DNA of 64,000 nt from an uncultured Bacteroidia bacterium (GCA_903902325.1 CAIUUO010000183.1:1-64000), one strand, 5' to 3'; positions 44,315-52,481 are shown, counted from the stretch's first letter. The notes: generated from the sequence alone by a model not told the origin. Numbers and translations: made by a program.

Positions 44315-45364
44315 ATGGCGGAGGAAAGGGCAAAGCGCGTTGAACTTGCTGAAATAGGTGAATTTGGTCTGATAAAAAGGATCACGGCAGCTGTCAAAAT
44401 AAAAAATGAAAGTACCCTGAAAGGTGTTGGCGACGACTGTGCCGTTCTCAGTTATCCGAATAATAAAGTGGTTGTAACCACAGACTTGCTGATGGAAGGA
44501 GTGCACTTCAATCTGGTTTACGTACCCCTGAAGCACCTCGGTTACAAAGCTGTTTCTGTCAACATCAGCGATATCTGTGCCATGAATGCCATTCCCAGGC
44601 AAATTACTGTTTCCATCGCGATCTCTTCAAAATTTACAGTAGATGCAATCGATGAACTTTATGCGGGAATCCATCTGGCATGCGAACGATATGGCGTCGA
44701 TCTGGTTGGGGGTGATACCACCTCCTCCCTCACCGGACTGACCATTTCAATTACGGCCATCGGCGAGGCGGAAGAAAATGAACTTGTTTACCGCGATGGA
44801 GCGAAACCGACCGACCTTTTGTGTGTTACCGGCGACCTTGGTGGCGCTTACCTGGGACTTCAACTGCTCGAAAGGGAAAACGAACTGTTCCGGTTGAACC
44901 CGACTGTTCAGCCCCAGCTTTCTGGGTACGATTATATTCTTGCAAGGCAGCTAAAACCCGAAGCCCGTGTGGATATGCGGGAGATTTTCAGTACCCTGGA
45001 TATCAAACCTACTTCCATGATTGATATCTCCGACGGATTATCATCCGAAATTTTGCACCTCTGTGAGGAGTCAGGCGTTGGATGCCGACTGTTTGAAGAA
45101 CGCCTGAGTTTTGATCCGCAGGTTCGGAAAATGGCTGAAGAGATCCTCATTAATCCGCTGGTAGCTGCCCTGAATGGCGGCGAAGACTATGAACTCCTGT
45201 TTACCTTGCCCATAGCTGACCATGAAAAGGTCCGCAATCATCCTGATATCACGGTTATAGGTCATATGACCAAAAAGGAAGATGGCTGCAACCTGGTTAC
45301 CATCGGTGGATTGCAGGAAATTCCGCTTACGGCGCAGGGGTGGAATCCTTTGAAAAGTGCCTAA
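44315..45364 (+). CDS. thiL: Thiamine-monophosphate kinase
   Basis: ThiL phosphorylates thiamine monophosphate to the active cofactor TPP. The 349 residues begin with the Bacteroidota pattern RVELAEIGEFGLIKRIT and include GVGDDCAVLSYPNNKVVVTTDLLMEGVHF, DICAMNAIPRQ, GVDLVGGDTTSS and NGGEDYELLFTLPIADHEK, all family motifs with metal-binding Asp residues. The last codons and the stop (TAA at 45362) lie inside the TAAAGTGCC repeat. It stands alone between sufB and the efflux operon and is divergent from sufB. Confidence 0.95.
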   Translation: MAEERAKRVELAEIGEFGLIKRITAAVKIKNESTLKGVGDDCAVLSYPNNKVVVTTDLLMEGVHFNLVYVPLKHLGYKAVSVNISDICAMNAIPRQITVSIAISSKFTVDAIDELYAGIHLACERYGVDLVGGDTTSSLTGLTISITAIGEAEENELVYRDGAKPTDLLCVTGDLGGAYLGLQLLERENELFRLNPTVQPQLSGYDYILARQLKPEARVDMREIFSTLDIKPTSMIDISDGLSSEILHLCEESGVGCRLFEERLSFDPQVRKMAEEILINPLVAALNGGEDYELLFTLPIADHEKVRNHPDITVIGHMTKKEDGCNLVTIGGLQEIPLTAQGWNPLKSA

Positions 45365-45404
45365 AGTGCCTAAAGTGAACTAAAGTGCCTAAAGTGCCTA
45401 AAGT
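45355..45404 (+). repeat. TAAAGTGCC word repeat, right of thiL
   Basis: AAGTGCC followed by five TAAAGTG-type units: TAAAGTGCC, TAAAGTGAAC, TAAAGTGCC, TAAAGTGCC and TAAAGTTA. It supplies the thiL stop codon. Direct-orientation partner of 44086-44130. Confidence 0.85.
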
Positions 45405-45438
45405 TATGTGGCACAAAATTCGCGCATTGAATTTGTAG

Positions 45439-45458
45439 AGACGTTGCATGCAACGTCT
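45439..45458. terminator. 20-bp perfect palindrome, possible terminator of thiL
   Basis: AGACGTTGCATGCAACGTCT is a perfect palindrome followed by TTCTTTTT on the plus strand. A hairpin plus T-run would end thiL transcription. The sequence GAGACGTTGCATGCAACGTC is also a word I recall as a dispersed palindrome in bacterial genomes, so it may be a mobile REP-like unit used as a terminator. Confidence 0.65.
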
Positions 45459-45506
45459 TTCTTTTTAATAGTCCTATTATTAATAAGAAAGAAATAGTTG
45501 GGACCG

Positions 45507-45527
45507 AATCGAAAATCGAAAATCCAA
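45507..45527 (-). repeat. AATCGAA heptamer array (inverted CGATTTT family)
   Basis: Three tandem units AATCGAA, AATCGAA, AATCCAA, the inverse complement form of the CGATTTT words at 33596 and 40042. It lies 40 bases upstream of the putative ECF promoter. Confidence 0.8.
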
Positions 45528-45543
45528 AATTTTCCAATTAATC

Positions 45544-45573
45544 TGTAACGTTTTGTACTAAGGTGCGTCTTAT
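45544..45573 (+). promoter_or_regulatory. Putative ECF-sigma promoter of the MacB-type efflux operon
   Basis: TGTAAC at 45544-45549 and CGTCTTA at 45566-45572 are separated by 16 bases. The AAC core in -35 and CGTC in -10 are the hallmarks of many ECF sigma promoters. It lies 37 bases before the ATPase start. No ECF sigma gene is in the window, so regulation by envelope stress is inference. Confidence 0.5.
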
Positions 45574-45609
45574 CTGAAGTTAGCAAGTTAAAGTCCAAAA
45601 GAACCTATC

Positions 45610-46323
45610 ATGATCAGCATCGAAAATCTTCATAAATCATATGTAACAGGGAACAACAGCCTTCATGTTTTGAAAGGCCTGAACCTGGAAATCAAGGAGG
45701 GTGAATTTGTCTCCATCATGGGTTCATCCGGATCGGGAAAATCAACCTTGTTGAATATTCTGGGTGTTCTGGATGATTACGACAAAGGTAACTATTACCT
45801 GAGCGGCAAGCGGATCTGGGGATTGAACGAGACGCAGGCTGCCATTACGCGCAATGCAATGATCGGGTTTATCTTCCAGTCGTTCAACCTGATTTCATTC
45901 AAAAATGCAATGGAAAATGTGGCGCTGCCCCTTTATTACCAGAAAATCAACCGCAAAAAAAGGAACCTGATAGCCATGGAGTACCTCGACAGACTTGGAC
46001 TCAAAGACTGGGCGCATCATCTTCCGAGTGAAATGTCGGGTGGACAAAAACAGCGTGTTGCCATTGCCAGGGCGCTGATCTCCAATCCGAAAATTATTTT
46101 GGCGGATGAACCTACCGGAGCGCTAGACTCACAGACATCCCTGGAGGTAATGGATATTCTGAAGGAAGTCAATGACCAGGGTATTACTGTCATCATCGTT
46201 ACCCACGAGCATGACATTGCTGCCCTGACGAAAAAAATTATTCGTCTGAAAGATGGCGTCATTGGTGAAGTCATTACCAATGGTGATCTTCAGATGTACC
46301 GCGACAGAGTTAAACATGAATAA
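45610..46323 (+). CDS. ABC transporter ATPase (MacB/LolD type)
   Basis: This 237-residue ATPase drives the two permeases that follow. Walker A is GSSGSGKST at 38-46, the signature is MSGGQKQRVAIARAL, and Walker B is IILADEPTGALDSQT with the LolD/MacB-type SxxG context and the H-loop VTHEHDI. The permease genes follow 9 bases later. MacB-type efflux is favoured over lipoprotein release because HlyD-like and TolC-like genes are in the same unit. Confidence 0.93.
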   Translation: MISIENLHKSYVTGNNSLHVLKGLNLEIKEGEFVSIMGSSGSGKSTLLNILGVLDDYDKGNYYLSGKRIWGLNETQAAITRNAMIGFIFQSFNLISFKNAMENVALPLYYQKINRKKRNLIAMEYLDRLGLKDWAHHLPSEMSGGQKQRVAIARALISNPKIILADEPTGALDSQTSLEVMDILKEVNDQGITVIIVTHEHDIAALTKKIIRLKDGVIGEVITNGDLQMYRDRVKHE

Positions 46324-46332
46324 ATCCAAGAT

Positions 46333-47598
46333 ATGTTCGATGTAGATATTTGGCAGGAGATTTTCAGTACCATCAAGAAAAACAAGCTCAGGACTTTCCT
46401 GACAGGATTTTCTGTGGCATGGGGTATTTTCATGCTGATGGTGCTGCTTGGATCCGGGAACGGACTTTCCAACGGAGTGAAGGAACAATTTGCAGAGAAT
46501 GCTGTGAATGTCATGTGGATGTGGACAGGTGAGACCTCCATTCCTTACAATGGATTAAAAGAGGGAAGACCAGTAAAGTTCAACAATCAGGATTATGACT
46601 TTCTGACAACCAAATCCAAGGAGGTGGAGAAGGTTTCTTCCCGCTATTACCTTCCGAACGACATCTTATACGCTTACGGAAAAGAGTATGGCTCTTTTGA
46701 GACCAGTACCTGTTATCCTACACTTCAGGAAATGGAGATGATCAACATCAATTCCGGGAGGTTTATCAACGAACTTGACATGCAGGATTTCCGAAAAGTG
46801 GTGGTTATCGGCGATGAAATCCGTAAGGCGTTATTCAAGGAAGAGGAGCCAATAGGGAAATATGTCAGGATAGGTGGAGTTCCTTTTTATGTGATCGGTG
46901 TTTCAAAAGACAAAAAAAATTCAGATAAAAACAGGCAGGCTTATATGCCATTCTCGACTGCACAAAGAATTTTTAGCGGGGGAGACAGGGTGCATACATT
47001 TACCGTGACTTCCAAAATTGTGCAAACTTCGGAAGAGGCTGAAGCAATCTCAGATAAAATAAGGGATGACATGGCCAAGAGGCATGCTTTTGATCCAAAA
47101 GATACAAGAGCGATGGGGTCATTCAATATGCTGACACAATACATTCGCACCATGAAAATCTTTCAGGCTATTAACCTATTCGTCTGGATTATTGGAATCG
47201 GAACCCTCATTGCCGGGATTGTCGGTGTGAGCAACATCATGCTGATCCTGGTCAAGGAACGAACCCGTGAGATTGGCATCCGAAAGGCAATAGGCGCTAC
47301 TCCGATGTCGGTGATCGGTTTGGTTTTGCTTGAATCCGTTTTGATTACAACTGTAGCAGGTTACATCGGACTGGTGATGGGAGTAGGATTAATGGAGTTG
47401 ATAAATATGGGATTGGAAAGAGCTGCCGCAGCAGGTGGTCCGAGTAACAACACCTTCTTTTTGAATCCGACTGTGGATTTTAAGACTGCAGTTTCAGCTA
47501 CGCTAATTCTGATCCTATCAGGTGCCCTGGCGGGTTACCTGCCTGCCAGAAAAGCTGCCAATGTAACACCAATTGAGGCTTTACGCGATGAAAATTAA
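46333..47598 (+). CDS. MacB/FtsX-type ABC permease 1
   Basis: This 421-residue permease has an N-terminal cytoplasmic segment (FDVDIWQEIFSTIKKNKLRTFLTG) and helix, a periplasmic MacB-PCD domain (about 50-250), and three C-terminal helices containing GVSNIMLILVKERTREIGIRKAIGATP, the FtsX/MacB signature. The gene ends in a small GCTAATAGCTAA word (47614-47637). Paired with permease 2, it should form the two-permease module of a tripartite pump. Confidence 0.92.
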   Translation: MFDVDIWQEIFSTIKKNKLRTFLTGFSVAWGIFMLMVLLGSGNGLSNGVKEQFAENAVNVMWMWTGETSIPYNGLKEGRPVKFNNQDYDFLTTKSKEVEKVSSRYYLPNDILYAYGKEYGSFETSTCYPTLQEMEMININSGRFINELDMQDFRKVVVIGDEIRKALFKEEEPIGKYVRIGGVPFYVIGVSKDKKNSDKNRQAYMPFSTAQRIFSGGDRVHTFTVTSKIVQTSEEAEAISDKIRDDMAKRHAFDPKDTRAMGSFNMLTQYIRTMKIFQAINLFVWIIGIGTLIAGIVGVSNIMLILVKERTREIGIRKAIGATPMSVIGLVLLESVLITTVAGYIGLVMGVGLMELINMGLERAAAAGGPSNNTFFLNPTVDFKTAVSATLILILSGALAGYLPARKAANVTPIEALRDEN

Positions 47599-47613
47599 TG
47601 CTATCATTTTACT

Positions 47614-47637
47614 AACAGCTAATAGCTAACTGCTTAA
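47614..47637 (+). repeat. AGCTAA word repeat between the permeases
   Basis: AACAGCTAATAGCTAACTGC: three copies of a 7-bp-like word (CAGCTAA, TAGCTAA, CTGCTTA). Non-coding and only 44 bases long as a gap. Low-complexity intergenic word of the same kind as others in this window. Confidence 0.55.
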
Positions 47638-47642
47638 TACAA

Positions 47643-48911
47643 ATGTTTGATCTCGACAGATGGAATGAAATATGGCACGCATTGGCCAAGAACAAGGTAA
47701 GAAGTCTTCTCACCGCCTTCGGTGTTTTCTGGGGTATCTTCATGCTGATTGTCATGGCCGGTGCCAGCAACGGATTGAAAAACGGAATCGTTGAAGGGGT
47801 AGCCAAGTTTGCCACCAATTCCTGTTTCCTCTGGACCAACCAAACAAGTGAACCATACAAGGGTTTCAAGCGTGGTCGTCAGTGGAACATGGAATCGGAA
47901 GATCTTACCTATATACTTAACAATGTACCGGAGGTGGAATACATATCCCCTAAGAATTTCGGATCCAGGATGAATGGCGGGCCAAATACCATCCATGGAC
48001 TTAAAACAGGCGCTTACAATGTGAAAGGTGATTATCCTGAATACATAAAGATTGATCCATACACCGTTATTCAGGGAAGATGGATCAATGAAATGGATAT
48101 ACGAGACAAGCGAAAAGTATGTGTGATAGGCGAGAAAGTTTTCGAGCAAATGTTTGAAAAAAAGGAAAACCCGCTGGGTGAATACCTCAAGGTATCTGGC
48201 GTCTATTACCAGGTGATTGGGGTCATTAAACCGGAAACACAAATCAACATCAACGGTCGAGCAGAAGAATCAATCTTCCTGCCTTTCACTACCATGCAGC
48301 AGACTTACAACATGGGTAACATGGTTCATTTTCTTGCCTTAACAGCAAAGAAAGGAGTACCTGTCAGTGTAGTTGAGGAGAAAGTGAAAAACATCATCAA
48401 AATGCGTCACTCCATTGCTCCGACGGATACCCAGGCATTGAACAGTGTAAACATTGAAGAGCAGTTTAAGCAGATAAGCGGTCTTTTCATTGCCATTGGA
48501 GTTTTGACCTGGATTGTTGGTATTGGCACCCTCATGGCCGGCGTAATCGGCGTGAGCAACATCATGCTGGTAATTGTTAAGGAGCGGACCAAGGAGATTG
48601 GAGTGCAACGGGCGTTGGGCGCCTCTCCCCGGACAATCATCACCCAGATTATGCTTGAGAGTGTTGCCCTTACAACTGTTGCCGGGTATATGGGATTGTC
48701 GCTTGGCGTGGCGTTGCTGGAGCTCGTTAACATGGTGATTGAAAGTCAGCCTGTCACAACCGACAGGGCATTTTTCAAACACCCGGAAGTCAGCATTACA
48801 ATAGCAGTCGCTTCTCTGACCATACTTGTTCTGGCAGGACTCTTCGCCGGTTCGATTCCGGCCAAAAGGGCTCTGATGATCAAGCCGATCGAAGCATTGA
48901 GAGAGGAATAG
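47643..48911 (+). CDS. MacB/FtsX-type ABC permease 2
   Basis: This 422-residue paralogue of permease 1 starts FDLDRWNEIWHALAKNKVRSLLTAFGVFWGIF, the same N-terminal pattern, and ends with GVSNIMLVIVKERTKEIGVQRALGASP and GLFAGSIPAKRALMIKPIEALR. Like its neighbour it has one N-terminal and three C-terminal helices with a large periplasmic domain. The two are tandem duplicates that probably pair as a heterodimer on the single ATPase. It is followed by 207 bases containing a 20-bp tandem array. Confidence 0.92.
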   Translation: MFDLDRWNEIWHALAKNKVRSLLTAFGVFWGIFMLIVMAGASNGLKNGIVEGVAKFATNSCFLWTNQTSEPYKGFKRGRQWNMESEDLTYILNNVPEVEYISPKNFGSRMNGGPNTIHGLKTGAYNVKGDYPEYIKIDPYTVIQGRWINEMDIRDKRKVCVIGEKVFEQMFEKKENPLGEYLKVSGVYYQVIGVIKPETQININGRAEESIFLPFTTMQQTYNMGNMVHFLALTAKKGVPVSVVEEKVKNIIKMRHSIAPTDTQALNSVNIEEQFKQISGLFIAIGVLTWIVGIGTLMAGVIGVSNIMLVIVKERTKEIGVQRALGASPRTIITQIMLESVALTTVAGYMGLSLGVALLELVNMVIESQPVTTDRAFFKHPEVSITIAVASLTILVLAGLFAGSIPAKRALMIKPIEALREE

Positions 48912-48920
48912 AAAGAAACT

Positions 48921-48980
48921 TTGAAACAAACAGAAATAAATTGAAACGAATAGAAATAAATTGATACAAATAGTAAAACG
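48921..48980 (+). repeat. Three exact-length 20-bp tandem units
   Basis: Units 48921-48940, 48941-48960 and 48961-48980 align without gaps: TTGAAACAAACAGAAATAAA, TTGAAACGAATAGAAATAAA, TTGATACAAATAGTAAAACG. A related single unit is at 37881. They lie between permease 2 and the HlyD-like gene. Confidence 0.85.
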
Positions 48981-49118
48981 AATTGATGATCTAGCGTAGA
49001 ATTCCTAACAACCTATTTCCAACAATTTCGATAAATTACAATCGTTTTTCCTTTATTTCCTGAATACATATCAAATTTTAAAATAAACATTGAATAAAAA
49101 ATAAAATCAAAGGTTGCC

Positions 49119-50231
49119 ATGAAAAAATTTTTCAAGATTTTCGGACTCAGTTTAATAGCGATCCTTTTTATTGGGACACTGGTGTTTTTGTATAAAAAAT
49201 CACAGAAGAAACCTGATCAGTTCGAAATAAAGAGTGCATCAGTCAATAACATCATCAAGAAAACGGTCGCGACCGGAACGGTACAGCCAAGAAAAGAGAT
49301 TGAAATCAAACCTCAGGTTTCCGGTATCATCGAAAAGGTATATCTGGAGGCAGGGCAGATGGTTCATAAAGATGCTGTAATGGCGCAAATAAATATCATT
49401 CCTGATATGGTTACGCTCAATAATGCCGAATCCAGGGTTAAGCGGGCGCAACTCAACTACGAGGATGCGAAGATTGATTACGAACGTCAATCAACCCTTG
49501 TCGAAAAAAAGGTAATCTCCAAGGAAGAGTATCAAAAAGCCAAACTTTCCTACAATTCGTCCAGGGAAGAGGTCGAAGCAGCTGAAAACAACCTCGAGTT
49601 GATTCGCAAAGGCGTGACAAAAAATTCTGCGAAAACCACCAATACCCTGATTCGTTCGACAATTGCCGGAATGGTGCTTGATGTTCCTGTCAAGGAAGGT
49701 TTTTCGGTTATTCAGGCCAATACTTTTAATGCAGGTACCACTATTGCCATCGTTGCCGACATGAACGACATGATTTTTCTCGGGAAAGTCGATGAAACTG
49801 AAGTAGGAAAAATCAGGGAAGGAATGAACATTGAACTTACTATTGGTGCGATCGACAATCAAAAGTTCAACGCAGTTTTAAAATATATAGCCCCTAAGGG
49901 GAAAACCGAAAACGGAGCCATCCAATTTGAAATCAAGGCCGACGTGCTGCTTAAAAAGGATCAGTTTATCCGTTCAGGTTACAGTGCGAATGCAAATATC
50001 GTACTTGATCGCCGCGACAGTGTCCTGACTATTCCGGAAGGTTTGCTTAAATTTGCCCATGACACCGCCTTTGTTGAGGTCCAGAAAGCTCCCGATCAAT
50101 TTGAAAAGAGATTTGTGAAAACTGGATTATCAGATGGTATCAATATTGAAATAGTTTCAGGAATCAAAAAAGAGGATAAAATCAAGGGAAACCTGATTGA
50201 TCCGAACAAAAAACCGGAAGAAAAGAAATAA
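49119..50231 (+). CDS. HlyD/MacA-like membrane fusion protein
   Basis: This 370-residue periplasmic adaptor has an N-terminal membrane anchor (IFGLSLIAILFIGTLVFLY), a lipoyl domain (VSGIIEKVYLEAGQMVHKDA, then IRSTIAGMVLDVPVKEGFSV), a coiled coil (about 95-160) and the AMYLOID-free beta-barrel typical of MacA (VDETEVGKIREGMNIEL). It connects the MacB-like permeases to the TolC-like channel. It lies downstream of permease 2 by 207 bases, with its own possible promoter region. Confidence 0.9.
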   Translation: MKKFFKIFGLSLIAILFIGTLVFLYKKSQKKPDQFEIKSASVNNIIKKTVATGTVQPRKEIEIKPQVSGIIEKVYLEAGQMVHKDAVMAQINIIPDMVTLNNAESRVKRAQLNYEDAKIDYERQSTLVEKKVISKEEYQKAKLSYNSSREEVEAAENNLELIRKGVTKNSAKTTNTLIRSTIAGMVLDVPVKEGFSVIQANTFNAGTTIAIVADMNDMIFLGKVDETEVGKIREGMNIELTIGAIDNQKFNAVLKYIAPKGKTENGAIQFEIKADVLLKKDQFIRSGYSANANIVLDRRDSVLTIPEGLLKFAHDTAFVEVQKAPDQFEKRFVKTGLSDGINIEIVSGIKKEDKIKGNLIDPNKKPEEKK

Positions 50232-50283
50232 AGTACTCTGATTGACAACGAAAAGAGGTAATTTAGTACAAAAATTTAAACCC

Positions 50284-51621
50284 ATGATACGAACCATTTT
50301 TACCCTGGCTTACCTGCTGCTGCTTTCGCTTTTTGCCACATTGCATGCTCAGGAGCTATGGACGCTGGACAAATGCATCAATTATGCCCTTGATAACAAC
50401 ATCTCGATCAAACAGAGCCAGTTAAATACGCAATATCAGCAAAACAACCTTAAGGGGAAGAAGAATCTGAGATTGCCTAACCTGAATGCGCAGGTTTCGC
50501 AAAACCAAAATTATGGACGGTCTCTTACTTATTTGAATACCTACACCAATGTCAATTCAGCTGAGTCTGATTTTGGAATGAGTACGCAGACAACTGTTTT
50601 TCAGGGAATGCAGATCAACAATTCCATTAAGAAAACCGAACTGGATCTGAAGGCAAGCTTTGAAGATCTCGCCAAGGCAAAAGATGATCTTTCACTGAAT
50701 ATCGCTTCCACTTTTCTGGAAATACTTTTTTCGAAGGAATTGGTGAAAGTATCTGAAGACCAACTGGCAATAACCCAACAACAACTGAAGCAATCCCAGG
50801 AAAAAGTTAATGCAGGAAGTCTTGCCAGTGGCGCCTTACTTGAGATCGAAGCGCTGTCAGCCAATGAGGAATTGACCCTTACTGACGCAAAAAGCCAGCT
50901 TCAGCTTGCGAAATTGAAACTGGCCCAGATGCTTGAGCTGAATTTTACAGACAAGTTTGACGTACAGGTTCCTGTTTTGCCAGAAGTTAACAGTGCCGCA
51001 GCCGTTGCCTCTTCGCAGGATATTTACATGACGGCACTCAAGCAAAGACCTGAAATCAAAGGCGCTGAGTATCGCTACCAGAGTACCGAATTTCAACTTA
51101 AAATGGCGCAAGGTGTTTATTATCCTACCGTCTCATTTTATGCCAACTTTTATAATCTCTACAACAACAAATACAAGGATCTGAATGGCAATAGCATTGG
51201 TTTCAGCGATCAGCTTAGCAATAACCAGCGAAAGGGCCTCGGATTGCAGATGAATATTCCGATTTTCAACAGGTTCCAGAGTAAGGTAAATGTTGACAAC
51301 GCTAAAATACAAATGTTGAATACTCAACTTGACCTGGAAGGAACCAAAAAGGTTTTAAGACAGGAGATCGAAACTGCACAGACAACTGCACTGACCTCTT
51401 TCAACAGGTATAACTCCACGGAGAAGGCAGTAATATCTATGTCCGAGGCATTTCGTTATTCTGAAGAGAAATTCAATGTCGGTCTTGTCAATGCAGTGGA
51501 GTACAATACGGCCAAAACCAATTTGGTGAAAGCTTCCTCCGATCTGCTGCGAGCCAAATACGAATTTATTTTCAGGACCAAGATTCTTGATTTTTACCGC
51601 GGAATACCAATCACGCTTTAA
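50284..51621 (+). CDS. TolC-like outer-membrane efflux protein
   Basis: This channel has 445 residues from ATG 50284, with a signal peptide (FTLAYLLLLSLFATLHAQ). Mature residues begin with LWTLDKCINYALDNNISIKQSQ, the typical OEP start. Two helical repeats rich in Gln, Ala and Ser follow, with N-x-NIPIFNRF in the second. The upstream TTG at 50242 would add 14 residues without signal and is rejected. It completes the tripartite pump. It is the second TolC-like gene in the window (the first is at 6.4 kb) and appears unrelated in its operon role. Confidence 0.9.
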   Translation: MIRTIFTLAYLLLLSLFATLHAQELWTLDKCINYALDNNISIKQSQLNTQYQQNNLKGKKNLRLPNLNAQVSQNQNYGRSLTYLNTYTNVNSAESDFGMSTQTTVFQGMQINNSIKKTELDLKASFEDLAKAKDDLSLNIASTFLEILFSKELVKVSEDQLAITQQQLKQSQEKVNAGSLASGALLEIEALSANEELTLTDAKSQLQLAKLKLAQMLELNFTDKFDVQVPVLPEVNSAAAVASSQDIYMTALKQRPEIKGAEYRYQSTEFQLKMAQGVYYPTVSFYANFYNLYNNKYKDLNGNSIGFSDQLSNNQRKGLGLQMNIPIFNRFQSKVNVDNAKIQMLNTQLDLEGTKKVLRQEIETAQTTALTSFNRYNSTEKAVISMSEAFRYSEEKFNVGLVNAVEYNTAKTNLVKASSDLLRAKYEFIFRTKILDFYRGIPITL

Positions 51622-51641
51622 ATCCGGCAGTTGGATTAAAG
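51616..51641. terminator. Candidate hairpin spanning the convergent TolC and rnhB stops
   Basis: CTTTAAATCC (51616-51625) can pair with GGATTAAAG (51633-51641) around a 7-base loop, with one bulged A. It covers both stop codons of the convergent genes, which are 14 bases apart. A T-run is lacking, so it is a weak terminator call. Confidence 0.4.
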
Positions 51642-52235
51642 ATCCAGCATCAGCTGATTGTTTGTCAGTCTGAAGGTTTTCCTGTGGTGTTCGCAGACGC
51701 CGAACCGGGATATTGCCTGACGGTGCTTTTCCGTTGGGTATCCCTTGTTTCTGTCCCAGGCGTATTGCGGGAAGTCGGTATGAATCTTCAGCATAAAATC
51801 ATCGCGGCAGGTCTTTGCAAGTACCGAAGCTGCTGCAATTGACATAAAGCGCCCATCTCCTTTTACAAAGCAGGTATGCGGAATTTTCCCAAAAGCCTTG
51901 AAACGGTTTCCGTCTACCAAAATATGCTGAGGTTGTATGGCCAATTGGGCCAATGCCTTGTGCATGGCCAGGATGGAGGCATTCAGGATATTGATTGTGT
52001 CAATTTCATGCTGGTCGCAAATACCAACTGACCAGGCAAGCGCTTCATTGAGTATGACATCCCTAAGTCTATATCTCTGCAATTCAGTAAGTTGTTTAGA
52101 GTCATTCAAAATATCGGACCTGAAGTTCTCCGGCAGGATGACGGCGGCAGCAAATACCGGTCCGGCCAGGCAGCCTCTGCCTGCCTCGTCGCAACCTGCC
52201 TCGATCAATCCTTTCGTGTAACAGTTCAAGAGCAT
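51636..52235 (-). CDS. rnhB: Ribonuclease HII
   Basis: RNase HII removes ribonucleotides embedded in DNA. The 199 residues (ATG 52235) begin near [20 protein letters not shown], with the first catalytic Asp and Glu. [21 protein letters not shown] and [23 protein letters not shown] also match. An ATG at 52268 would add 11 residues. It is the last gene of the sprA-side unit, behind a 246-base gap. Confidence 0.94.
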   Translation of the reverse strand: MLLNCYTKGLIEAGCDEAGRGCLAGPVFAAAVILPENFRSDILNDSKQLTELQRYRLRDVILNEALAWSVGICDQHEIDTINILNASILAMHKALAQLAIQPQHILVDGNRFKAFGKIPHTCFVKGDGRFMSIAAASVLAKTCRDDFMLKIHTDFPQYAWDRNKGYPTEKHRQAISRFGVCEHHRKTFRLTNNQLMLDL

Positions 52236-52481
52236 AAAAAGAGGGTTTTCTAATTTGCACAAACACATCTTTCATCATTTCAGCCTTCCGTCCGATCCTA
52301 AAATTCTGGCATTTGCAGGCACCCGAGCGCGGACGACTGACCCTTCGGTATTCTACGTCCCCCGGTCAAAACAGCGGGTTACCATCTCAGTACCGATACG
52401 CGGTTTAATACCGGAGTCCAGTAATTTTCACATTTCCACATTTTCCAATTTTCACATTAATTACACTCGTCCCAGTCGATT
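52236..52481. other. Unassigned GC-rich intergenic stretch between rnhB and sprA
   Basis: The segment from about 52300 to 52425 is distinctly GC-rich for intergenic DNA and carries complementary pieces such as GGACG/CGTCC. It is not a tRNA: no T-loop signature is present. An ORF on the plus strand across it (52255-52539) runs antisense into sprA and has no recognised domain. Beyond 52434 a TTTTCACATT/TTTCCACATT word repeat (52434-52469) occurs. A structured RNA or decayed gene is possible; I cannot decide. Confidence 0.4.
52434..52469 (+). repeat. TTTTCACATT/TTTCCACATT word repeat
   Basis: Repeated words ATTTTCACATTTCCACATTT and TTCCAATTTTCACATTA follow each other in the rnhB-sprA gap. It is another AT-rich intergenic word family in the window. 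Confidence 0.6.

Noticed and set aside
48339..48929. Minus-strand ORF of 196 codons opposite permease 2
   Set aside because: It is antisense to permease 2, with no domain or start context.
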